From NCBI RefSeq assembly GCF_030719035.1, contig NZ_CP132203.1, positions 5,350,501-5,414,500 of the forward strand: a DNA stretch of 64,000 nucleotides. The letters run 5' to 3'. Positions 1-7,167 of this stretch are shown here, piece by piece (positions within the stretch are counted from its first letter, which is position 1; each line of letters opens with the position of its first letter). This DNA comes from Hahella sp. HNIBRBA332 (lineage in GTDB: Bacteria > Pseudomonadota > Gammaproteobacteria > Pseudomonadales > Oleiphilaceae). Position numbers and translations under genes: made by a program. The notes beneath the pieces are model-generated. The model saw only the letters and a list, made by a program, of their open reading frames with translations, was not told the origin of the DNA and did not search any database.

Positions 1-1630
1 CTCTCTCGCCAAGCTGATCCGGGTGATCGTTGACGTATTCCATCGCGAACAGCGCAACCATCATGGGATAGGCGAGAGGTCGCCGCTGTTCGCTCAGACC
101 GGGCGCTTCATCCTCCGTCTGCAGCCAGTCCTCCCGCAAGTAGGCGCGCAGCAGGTTATAGCCGTTATACAGCCGTTTTATTTGCCTGGGATTACTTAGC
201 TCGAAATGCTCCAGCCAGTAGAAAAACGCTTGTTTTTGCTGGGAGGACATACCTTCCGCATTGACGCGAGCCGGGGAATCGGGCAGCAGTTTATGGATCG
301 CCATGTGAGGCGCTTCCTGTTGCGGGTCAGCCTGGACGCCGCAAACACTTCCCAAATAGCGGGACACGGCGGCGGCGTCCGGCTCGCTGAGCGTAATGGG
401 TAAATGCATGACTTTCGCCAGATAATCCCGCGCAATCGCCTGCGGATTCTGCCACTTGTGCTGCGGAGCCAGCTTTTCGTAATGCATCGCCAGCGCAGTC
501 AGGGCGATTTGCTGATTGATGGCGATCATCACGGTGACGCGGGGAATATTCATCACCAGACGAAGGGTCTCAAAGGTTTTTACGATGTTCTCATAACTGC
601 AGCGATCCAAGTCCTCCACCACCAGCAGAAAGCGGCTTTCCGGCCCTTTTTTGGGATTCAACCGCAGCTCGCAGAGCGACTGCAAATGATTGTGCATAAC
701 GGGAGCGGTTCCCAGGTAATGCCCATAAGTGGGCAGGCGCAGATAGGTGTTCAATTCCGGCGCCATGGGGCTCGCCCAAACTGTCTGGAAGTACTTGTAG
801 GAGCCCGCCAGCAGCAAAGCGGGAATATGCGCGGCGATTTTGCCGATGCCCGAGGAGAATACGGAAGTGTCGTCCGTGTATTGCACGCACCAGAATACAA
901 TCTGCAACCCCAATACGGCGGCGAAGATACAAATGCGCTCTGACTTCAGTTTCCATCCAAACTTGAAAGTCAGCAGCAGTTTTTGCCGGTTAAGATACCC
1001 CAGGTACAGCAAATACAGGATGGAGGAGGACGCCAATACGGCGCTGGCGGACATCAGCCAGGACACCACACCGTCGCCGATTAAATTCGTCGCCCAGGTG
1101 TTGAGTCCGGCGTACGCTTTTAAAAAGTGCAGCGCTGCGAGAATGAGAATAAGCGTCGCAGCCAGCGAAAAGAGCCCCTTCCCCACCATTCCAGGCGTCA
1201 TGGAAGGAGATTTCCCGCTCACTGTCGGTGTAGTAAACGCAGATAACGCCTTAATCGTCTCCTGCGCCAGACCGGCCTGCGGGCTCTCCGTATACTCGTA
1301 TTTCCAGGCGTTATACTCACCGAAGATAAAGGGCTGCTCCTCACCGTGCTTTTCCCGCAGCGCCTTCTTCAACTGCTGTATAAACGAGGTCTTGCCGACG
1401 CCCCAATCTCCCATGAGACCGATGGTTTGATGATCCTTGTTGACGGGAGCCGCCAGAAAGCTGGCGAGGGTATCCGCCAGAGGCGACCGGTTGAGCAGAT
1501 CCTCATCGCTGCTGGTCTCTGAGGCGATTTTACTGGAAGGGCTATAAGTGGGCGGAGGCGCTTTATTCACCATCGACGCGCCTCCGACCGCTTGCAACTG
1601 CGCCTCGGAAATACTCCCGCTCATATCCAT
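1..1630 (-). CDS. KAP family P-loop NTPase, membrane-anchored (3' end outside window)
   Basis: The reading frame is open from an ATG at 1630 to the left edge, so about 543 codons are visible and the C-terminus is missing. Residues about 74-82 are a Walker A loop (GDWGVGKTS). It is followed by the KAP hallmark YNAWKYEYTESPQAGLAQE, four hydrophobic segments (centred near LFSLAATLILIL, LMSASAVLASSSILYLL, ICIFAAVLGLQIVFW and HIPALLLAGSYKYF), then a Walker B-like FLLVVEDLDRCSYENIV and a late NPRQIKRLYN motif. Membrane segments inserted between Walker A and B are characteristic of KAP NTPases. The family includes the phage-exclusion protein PifA of the F plasmid, but most members are uncharacterised, so the role here is open. 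It is divergent from the HNH gene at 1931. The start has only a weak upstream GAGCAGGGAC; a second ATG lies two codons later. Confidence 0.85.
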   Translation of the reverse strand, partial: MDMSGSISEAQLQAVGGASMVNKAPPPTYSPSSKIASETSSDEDLLNRSPLADTLASFLAAPVNKDHQTIGLMGDWGVGKTSFIQQLKKALREKHGEEQPFIFGEYNAWKYEYTESPQAGLAQETIKALSAFTTPTVSGKSPSMTPGMVGKGLFSLAATLILILAALHFLKAYAGLNTWATNLIGDGVVSWLMSASAVLASSSILYLLYLGYLNRQKLLLTFKFGWKLKSERICIFAAVLGLQIVFWCVQYTDDTSVFSSGIGKIAAHIPALLLAGSYKYFQTVWASPMAPELNTYLRLPTYGHYLGTAPVMHNHLQSLCELRLNPKKGPESRFLLVVEDLDRCSYENIVKTFETLRLVMNIPRVTVMIAINQQIALTALAMHYEKLAPQHKWQNPQAIARDYLAKVMHLPITLSEPDAAAVSRYLGSVCGVQADPQQEAPHMAIHKLLPDSPARVNAEGMSSQQKQAFFYWLEHFELSNPRQIKRLYNGYNLLRAYLREDWLQTEDEAPGLSEQRRPLAYPMMVALFAMEYVNDHPDQLGER

Positions 1631-1930
1631 GTCCCTGCTCTAAAAGGCTGATGTTCACAGTGTAGCAGAGGGTAAGGAGCCGTTCGGCTATTGATGACGG
1701 AACAGGTGACTGAAGAAAACAGCCTCTGGCGCTCGCCGCCCGCCCTTTTTCAGCGCTTGAGCTGACAACTTTCAGGGATACAAAGCCCGCGCCAGGCGTA
1801 CAAAAAACCATCAACTTGCTCACTTAATTTACCGAAATACATGGAAAAAACTGCTCACTTGTAATACAACTGTCAGAGTAAATGTATTTCATATAGCACT
1901 GGAACGTGCCTAATTGACGAAAGATCAGAG
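1631..1930. promoter_or_regulatory. Divergent intergenic region with repeats (KAP/HNH)
   Basis: This AT-rich spacer separates two divergent genes and should hold both promoters. It contains an inverted repeat GAAATACAT (1834-1842) / ATGTATTTC (1882-1890) and a direct repeat TGCTCACTT near 1818-1826 and 1852-1860. These could be regulator binding sites; no regulator gene lies nearby. No supported gene is seen here. A leftward frame at 1563-1823 has no matching family and overlaps the KAP start. Confidence 0.4.
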
Positions 1931-2482
1931 GTGTCCATGTATCCCATGGTACTCAAGATAACGCCGTCAGGACTTCCTCAGTGTTGGCTGGATGTTTACG
2001 CCGCCGTGACTGAGATCGTATGCGATAGGGCGTTATATACATTTGGAGAAATATGCTCCACCCTGCATGGCGGGTATAACTCGCAAGGAGTTCAGTCCAC
2101 CATTGACGTGCCGCAGATCATCGTCGGCCGCAAGGACCCCAAAGAACTACGCAGCATCCCTCCCCTCCTCAACCGCTACCTTTTTTCCCGAGACAGCTTC
2201 CGCTGCATGTACTGCGGCGAAAAATTTCATCATAGCCTGCTGAGTCGCGACCACATTGTGCCTTTGAGCCGTGGCGGTCGTAACGTGTGGACCAACGTGG
2301 TGACTGCCTGCAAACGCTGCAACGGACATAAAGGCGCGCGACTGCTGAGCGAGTGCAGCATGGAGCTGCTGGCGGTGCCTTATACGCCGAATCGCTATGA
2401 GTATCTGTATCTGGCCAATCGGCGCATTCTGGCGGATCAGATGGAGTATTTGAAAAAAGGCTTCCGCAACCTGGTGGCGTAA
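1931..2482 (+). CDS. HNH endonuclease family protein
   Basis: This 183-residue protein has a clear HNH zinc-finger nuclease core in its middle third: CMYCGEKF, then RDHIVPLSRGG, then NVVTACKRCNGHKGAR. That supplies two CxxC zinc pairs (CMYC, CKRC), the DH catalytic dyad and the following asparagine. The N-terminal 80 residues carry no motif I recognise. Translation is taken from a GTG two codons before an ATG; either could be used. It is a single-domain, solitary HNH protein, a type common in gammaproteobacteria and usually of unknown target. It is divergent from the KAP NTPase gene, which leaves open a shared role. The nuclease fold call is firm; a biological role is not. Confidence 0.85.
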   Translation: MSMYPMVLKITPSGLPQCWLDVYAAVTEIVCDRALYTFGEICSTLHGGYNSQGVQSTIDVPQIIVGRKDPKELRSIPPLLNRYLFSRDSFRCMYCGEKFHHSLLSRDHIVPLSRGGRNVWTNVVTACKRCNGHKGARLLSECSMELLAVPYTPNRYEYLYLANRRILADQMEYLKKGFRNLVA

Positions 2483-2508
2483 CCAGCGGAAGCGCCCCTC
2501 AATTTGCT

Positions 2509-3423
2509 TCAGGTCCCAGAGCACCTGTGGCTTTGATCGCCCAAAAGATGCCTGCGCAGCGCCATGGGTGCAGCGAAGGATGAGCCTTTCAACGGAGGCC
2601 AGGGTTTTGCCGGATAATCCTTACGCTCTGGAGAATAGCCAGTGAGACAGGTTATCGGCACATCCGCGCAATCATCGCCGTCCACATCGTAACCTACCGG
2701 AGCGCCGGTGACGTCCAGCACCAGTCGGAAGAAATACGCTGCTTGCTCGTGGGTATCCACCAATTCGTTATCGGCGATGAAGTCGCCCAGTTCCTCCTCC
2801 ACCGCGCCCACTGTCACCACGCCATCCGCAAAGGAATAGGTGTTGACCATGCCGCGCCCGCCATTGCCGGCGATGGTGTAGACCTGCACACCGCTTTCCG
2901 CCAGATCCTCCATCAGACGAATGATGCGATAGCTGAGACTCCAGACTGGATCATGCTCCGCCCAGCTGCGCACGACCGCTTTGTAGCTTTCCACATTTTC
3001 CAAACGCAGGGGCTTTTCAAAAGCGCTGACCAGGGTGGACGACTCCCAGGACAACACCACCGCATCGATGGGCTCGCCCCAGAAGACATGTTTGCGCACT
3101 TCCGCTAACTGGCGCAGGATTTCTTCCTGCGCAGGCTGGCCGGGCGTCAAAGGATAGGGCGTCACCTCCACTTGCGGGGCGGAGGCCAGAAGACTGACGA
3201 TGTCGCCATGATAAAGCGGCTCTCTCTTGTGGTCGCGATCCAGATCGACCATACCATTGAGCCAACCGTCCATGTCCTTGTCTTCTTCGGAAGCGAAGGA
3301 CTCATCGCCAGGGTAAAAACGGTCAATCACCGCCACCCTGTATAAAGGCTGCGTAGGCTCTGGGGGCTCCATACTGCACGAAGCGCTCAACACCGCCGCA
3401 ACCATGAAATATGAGAATCCCAT
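2509..3423 (-). CDS. Subtilase-like (S8 family) lipoprotein
   Basis: The 304-residue product starts with a short lipoprotein signal ending in the lipobox LSAS-C (Cys16), so it is probably outer- or inner-membrane anchored in the periplasm. The subtilisin triad can be read in order: Asp34 in VAVID, His72 in YHGDIV, oxyanion Asn187 in AGNGG and Ser282 in GSSFAAP. The domain is compact compared with typical subtilases and has no propeptide. Between the Asp and His lies an acidic DKDMDGWLNG stretch, and DVDGDDCAD occurs near residue 246; both resemble calcium-binding loops. A GGGAG ribosome-binding site sits seven bases before the ATG. Substrate is unknown. It ends 26 bases from the convergent HNH gene. 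Confidence 0.8.
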   Translation of the reverse strand: MGFSYFMVAAVLSASCSMEPPEPTQPLYRVAVIDRFYPGDESFASEEDKDMDGWLNGMVDLDRDHKREPLYHGDIVSLLASAPQVEVTPYPLTPGQPAQEEILRQLAEVRKHVFWGEPIDAVVLSWESSTLVSAFEKPLRLENVESYKAVVRSWAEHDPVWSLSYRIIRLMEDLAESGVQVYTIAGNGGRGMVNTYSFADGVVTVGAVEEELGDFIADNELVDTHEQAAYFFRLVLDVTGAPVGYDVDGDDCADVPITCLTGYSPERKDYPAKPWPPLKGSSFAAPMALRRHLLGDQSHRCSGT

Positions 3424-3522
3424 GAATCGGCTCCCGAATATTTCAGTCCTGTCACAATTAATTTAACTATAGCCCATGTCCTGAAGGGACAACGGCGGGA
3501 TCAGAGATTCCAACCGGGCTGT

Positions 3523-4443
3523 CTATCGCGTCATTTTCTTCACGAAAACGACAACAAAGAGCGCCAGGGTGAAACTGCCGACAAAGGCTTCTGTCGCGGC
3601 GAACGCGCGGGTGAGGCCAACCGGAGCGAGGTCTCCGTAGCCCAGAGTGGTGAAGGTGACGACGCTGAAATACAGACAGCTTAGAAAATACTGCAATTCC
3701 GACCACAGATTGGCGCCGCCGCCAGCGTATAGGGCCTGCTCTCCTTCGCGGATGCCCAGGGTGAAATAAATCAGCGAGAAGGCCAGCACTATGAGACAGG
3801 AAAAAATGATGACGCGGTCGGGGCGTTCCCCATATCCGCAGAATAAATCCACCAGCTTGGAGACGAAACGCGCGCCAGAGAAAGGCGGTAACTGAAAGCG
3901 ACGCATCAGCATCTCTTTCTGGAAAAAATGGCCGGCGGTTTCGAAAAGACCCTGCTGCTCCGCAACTTTGCGTAAATGCCGATAGATTTCCTCCGCCTGC
4001 TGATACAAATCCAGTTTCTGCTCCCGACTGGCGGCCTTTTCCGCCAGCTTCTCCTGCAACAGCTTCTCACCCCACTGTATGTGTTCAATCTTGGTCTGCT
4101 CGAACACCGCGCCCAACAGATTGCAGTCCTGCAGGTTGGCGCAGTGTAAATTCGCCTTGCTGAGGTTGGCTTTCATCAGGGAGGAGCCCCGTAAATCCAG
4201 ATGAAAACAATGGGCGCCTTCCAGGTTGGCGCGATAGAGATCGGACTCCACCAGTTGATACCCGCTCCTGGAGTTGCGCCGCACCAGATCCACTCCGGAC
4301 AGTTCCGCACGGCTCAACTTGAATCCGCGCATGGGTTCGCCCGTACGGGCGCGTTGCTCCAGTTGAAACTTCAACTCATCGCTTTCTTCGCGATCGGCGT
4401 CGCGCCAATAACTGTCGTCAGGGGGTTGGGTGTCAGCGGTCAT
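3523..4443 (-). CDS. Pentapeptide-repeat protein with two-TM potassium channel domain
   Basis: The N-terminal third contains consecutive pentapeptide repeats of the A(D/N)LXX type (for example SLMKANLSKANLHCANLQDCNL), which form a right-handed beta helix. A charged helical linker follows, rich in Glu and Lys, and then an ion-channel domain with two hydrophobic helices flanking the pore loop FTTLGYGDLAPVG. That carries the potassium selectivity filter GYGD near residue 268. The protein is therefore a predicted K+ channel with a cytoplasmic pentapeptide module. The ATG at 4443 is preferred because GGAG lies nine bases upstream; a GTG twelve codons earlier is also open. Gating stimulus is unknown. 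Confidence 0.85.
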   Translation of the reverse strand: MTADTQPPDDSYWRDADREESDELKFQLEQRARTGEPMRGFKLSRAELSGVDLVRRNSRSGYQLVESDLYRANLEGAHCFHLDLRGSSLMKANLSKANLHCANLQDCNLLGAVFEQTKIEHIQWGEKLLQEKLAEKAASREQKLDLYQQAEEIYRHLRKVAEQQGLFETAGHFFQKEMLMRRFQLPPFSGARFVSKLVDLFCGYGERPDRVIIFSCLIVLAFSLIYFTLGIREGEQALYAGGGANLWSELQYFLSCLYFSVVTFTTLGYGDLAPVGLTRAFAATEAFVGSFTLALFVVVFVKKMTR

Positions 4444-4694
4444 AGCCTGGTTCTCCACCGCAATCAGCCTGTGCGTCACATTTATGTATAAGCAAAAGAC
4501 GCGTTGATTTACAGATCATTCTCAGTGTAGATCAGTGTGAGGAATTCGGCCGCGCCGCCGCTCAGATTCAAGGCTAGACCGTTGCCTCGGCGGCTCCTGA
4601 TTTGATTAAATGTCCACTTACAGCGGCCCTTAGATTCATCGTCCAGCGATGCTCACAGGGCCCCGTCTGTCAGTATGGATTTACAGGAAACAGC

Positions 4695-5657
4695 ATGCGC
4701 ATGTCTCATTCCGCTCAGATTCTCCGGGCCGGGTTTCTCATCGCTGCGCTGACCCTGCTGTCAGCGTGTTCCGAGATCAAATACGGCCTGTACGATCTCG
4801 CTATGGACTTCGAACGCACCCAGGCGGGCGTCACTCCCAAAAGCCTGGAGACTCAGGGGCGTCGTTTCGCCTACCTGGAGAATCAGGCGCCGCCGGACGC
4901 CGAAACAATCCTGTTGCTGCATGGCTTCGGCGCCAGCAAAGAAAACTGGCTGCGTTTCATGCGTCACCTCCCTTCGCGCTATCACATCGTCGCCCTTGAC
5001 CTGCTGGGGCACGGCGACAGCAGCAAGGACCCCAGCATTCCCTATGATATCGACGATCAGGTCGGCTACGTGCGCGCCTTTACTGAAGCCGCCGGTTTGA
5101 CCCGTTTTCACTTGATGGGGAATTCCATGGGCGGCGCGATTTCCTCCATGTACGCCGCCGAGTATCCAGATAGCGTCGTCTCACTAGTGTTGATGGACCC
5201 CGCTGGCGTGTATGACTTTTCCAGCGAGCTGGAAACGCGCCTGCAAAAGGGAGAAAACCCGTTGATAGTGAGAAAGCCGGAGGATTTTGACGCCCTCATG
5301 GATTTCGCCATGGAGGACAAACCCTTCATTCCCTGGCCCATTACCTCTGTACTCACGGAAAAAGCCATCGCCAACACCGGCATTTACGATCACATATTCG
5401 CGGAATTGGTGAGAGACCAGCACGCGTATGACTTCAAGCAAGTATTGCTGGGCATTAAATGCCCAACCCTGGTGCTGTGGGGAAGAGAAGACCGGGTGAT
5501 CAACTACCGCAATGCGGAGGTATTCACCCGGCAGATCACCAATTCACGCAAGATGATCCTCGACGGCGTAGGGCATGCGCCGATGATTGAAGCGCCGGAG
5601 AAAACCGCAGAGATCACCCTGATTTTCATGCGCCTGCTGCAAGCGGAAAAAGGCTGA
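4695..5657 (+). CDS. Alpha/beta hydrolase lipoprotein
   Basis: This is a 320-residue exported hydrolase. The signal sequence ends in lipobox LLSA-C (Cys25). The alpha/beta-hydrolase fold is shown by LLLHGFGASKENW (oxyanion loop), the nucleophile elbow GNSMGG, the acid in VLWGREDRVI and the histidine in GVGHAPMIE, the complete Ser-Asp-His set. The ATG at 4695 is chosen because AGGAA lies five bases upstream and the signal peptide then begins directly; the frame is open 31 codons further upstream. Sequence style resembles lipases and epoxide-hydrolase-like enzymes of marine gammaproteobacteria. The substrate, probably an ester or lipid, cannot be read from the sequence. Confidence 0.85.
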   Translation: MRMSHSAQILRAGFLIAALTLLSACSEIKYGLYDLAMDFERTQAGVTPKSLETQGRRFAYLENQAPPDAETILLLHGFGASKENWLRFMRHLPSRYHIVALDLLGHGDSSKDPSIPYDIDDQVGYVRAFTEAAGLTRFHLMGNSMGGAISSMYAAEYPDSVVSLVLMDPAGVYDFSSELETRLQKGENPLIVRKPEDFDALMDFAMEDKPFIPWPITSVLTEKAIANTGIYDHIFAELVRDQHAYDFKQVLLGIKCPTLVLWGREDRVINYRNAEVFTRQITNSRKMILDGVGHAPMIEAPEKTAEITLIFMRLLQAEKG

Positions 5658-5661
5658 TCGC

Positions 5662-6306
5662 TTAATCCTGCCAGCCCGGCCCCATAGCCTTACCGAAACG
5701 GGGCAACCAGCGAGGCGCGCGCTCACAATAACGCTCATAGGCTTGTCCATATGCGCGTCGCAGAGCGGCCTCCTCCAGACGCGTTTGCATGGCGATCATC
5801 CCTGCGCCGATGATCAGGCACGCCAATGTGAACAACGACGGCAGCGCCAGAAACAGACCAATCTGTCCGATATAAACACCGGCGAACAGCGGATTACGGC
5901 AATAGCGGAAAGGCCCCTGGGTCAACAGTTGCGTCTTGCCGTCAGTATCAATGCCCGAACGCCAGTCCGTGTGCATGTAGGAATGCACATAATCAATTAG
6001 TCCAAAAGAGCACAACAGCAAGCCGACTCCCGTCCACAACACCACTGGCGTGTACATTGCGGGAAATACGCCGAGATAAGCGTCCATATCGGGATGGAAC
6101 ACCCGCGCCACGGTCACCGCCAGTATCAATAAGCGAAACAGATTGAATACCCACCGCACAAACCAGCTCTTGCTGGCGGCGGAGCCATAATGAATGTGAC
6201 TGACGCCCGTACGCTTACGCAGCCCCAGACTACGGCAGGTGTAATGCACGCCAATCATGGTGAAAAAAATAGCCAGAAAGTGGCTGACGATTACGTCCGT
6301 GGACAT
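5662..6306 (-). CDS. Isoprenylcysteine carboxyl methyltransferase-like (ICMT/PEMT fold) membrane protein
   Basis: A 214-residue integral membrane protein with about five hydrophobic helices. The C-terminal half has the ICMT/phospholipid-methyltransferase signature: GPFRYCRNPLFAGVYIGQIG, then a helix, then ALRRAYGQAYERYCERAPRWLPRFG, where RNP and the E-Y motif bind S-adenosylmethionine. In bacteria these proteins methylate small molecules, lipids or quinones, and the substrate here is unknown. The start at 6306 follows GGAGAACAACACG; an in-frame ATG seven codons upstream is less likely. It converges on the hydrolase gene with a gap of four bases. Confidence 0.8.
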   Translation of the reverse strand: MSTDVIVSHFLAIFFTMIGVHYTCRSLGLRKRTGVSHIHYGSAASKSWFVRWVFNLFRLLILAVTVARVFHPDMDAYLGVFPAMYTPVVLWTGVGLLLCSFGLIDYVHSYMHTDWRSGIDTDGKTQLLTQGPFRYCRNPLFAGVYIGQIGLFLALPSLFTLACLIIGAGMIAMQTRLEEAALRRAYGQAYERYCERAPRWLPRFGKAMGPGWQD

Positions 6307-6363
6307 CGTGTTGTTCTCCCATCTCACTTGGTGAAGGTCGCATCAGGAACGCGGGACCTGTCG

Positions 6364-6657
6364 TCACAGGCCGAAGCAACTACGATTCAACTCCCGAAAA
6401 GCGTTATCCAATACATTTTCTTCTATCAGGCGCAGTTTGCCACTGCGTTTTAGTTTTTTAATCTCAGTTTCCCGGCGGCTTGCGCTGGCGCGATCGTGTC
6501 CCACCTCCGCATACAGCAGACGCACAGGCTTACGCCCGCGAAAATACTTCGCTCCATTCCCCTGCAGATGATCCCGAAAACGTTTCGCAGGGTTATTGGT
6601 GATGCCGGTGTAAAGCGAGTTATCGCTGACCAGCAACATATACACGCACCAACTCAT
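6364..6657 (-). CDS. GIY-YIG nuclease superfamily protein (UPF0213/YhbQ-like)
   Basis: The product begins SWCVYMLLVSDNSLYTGITNN, a GIY-YIG variant (VYM...YTG), followed by RFRDHLQGNGAKYFRGRKPVRLLY and RASASRRETEIKKLKRSGK. The catalytic arginine, the conserved glutamate (RETEIK) and the short length of 97 residues match the YhbQ/UPF0213 group of single-domain GIY-YIG proteins. The start is uncertain: the ATG at 6657 gives the usual family length but lacks a clear ribosome-binding site. An in-frame GTG at 6681 sits after AGGTGG, and the frame extends to an ATG at 6792. Confidence 0.75.
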   Translation of the reverse strand: MSWCVYMLLVSDNSLYTGITNNPAKRFRDHLQGNGAKYFRGRKPVRLLYAEVGHDRASASRRETEIKKLKRSGKLRLIEENVLDNAFRELNRSCFGL

Positions 6658-7167
6658 CGCGGCGACTTCATTTTCCGACACCGTTCGGACCACCTGTAGT
6701 TCTATTGGTTTGCCGCCGTCTTGGCTTTGAAGATGACGAATTGAGGATTTTACCCCAGGCCACTGGGATTTGTTGACTAAACATCTCGCCATAATCGGTG
6801 TTTTTCAGGATGCGCATTTTTTGACCTTTACGTCAGAAAATGCACCTTTGTTGATCATATGGTCAAATAATAAACAGAAATTGTCTCTATCCCGGATTAG
6901 TCCTTCCACCTTCGAAAAACTCCAGATAGCGCCTCATAAGCGTTTGATTTGCCGCTTATTATATTCGTTTCAGTGTCATTCAATTGAATTGCTTGAGGAG
7001 TAGGTACTTTTATTTATTGTAACCAGATCACATTACGCTCTTCCCCCGCCTTGATCGTGGCATAACGCTTGCTCTAAGCTCTCGTCCGGTTATATCTGGC
7101 TGGAGTCAGAGCAGTATTGGCCGGACGCACTTTATACAATCCTGGTTGTAACTCGGAAATAATTAAA
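6658..7167. other. Intergenic region upstream of the secreted nuclease gene
   Basis: About 500 bases, AT-rich in the middle, between the GIY-YIG gene and the nuclease start. An open frame at 6770-7003 (plus strand) has no ribosome-binding site and no family resemblance. TCACATT near 7027 resembles half of a CRP site, but its partner half is poor. Probably only promoters are present. Confidence 0.35.

Noticed and set aside
404..1430. Plus-strand frames opposite the KAP NTPase
   Set aside because: They are antisense to a gene with clear Walker motifs and membrane helices; shadows of the GC-rich codon pattern.
1563..1823. Minus-strand frame of 86 codons overlapping the KAP gene start
   Set aside because: No ribosome-binding site or family resemblance; it overlaps the N-terminus of the KAP NTPase in another frame.
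6770..7003. 77-codon plus-strand frame before the nuclease gene
   Set aside because: No ribosome-binding site and no similarity; it overlaps the upstream part of the GIY-YIG frame.
7010..7045. Possible CRP site upstream of the nuclease gene
   Set aside because: Only the right half (TCACATT) fits; the left half and spacing are poor.
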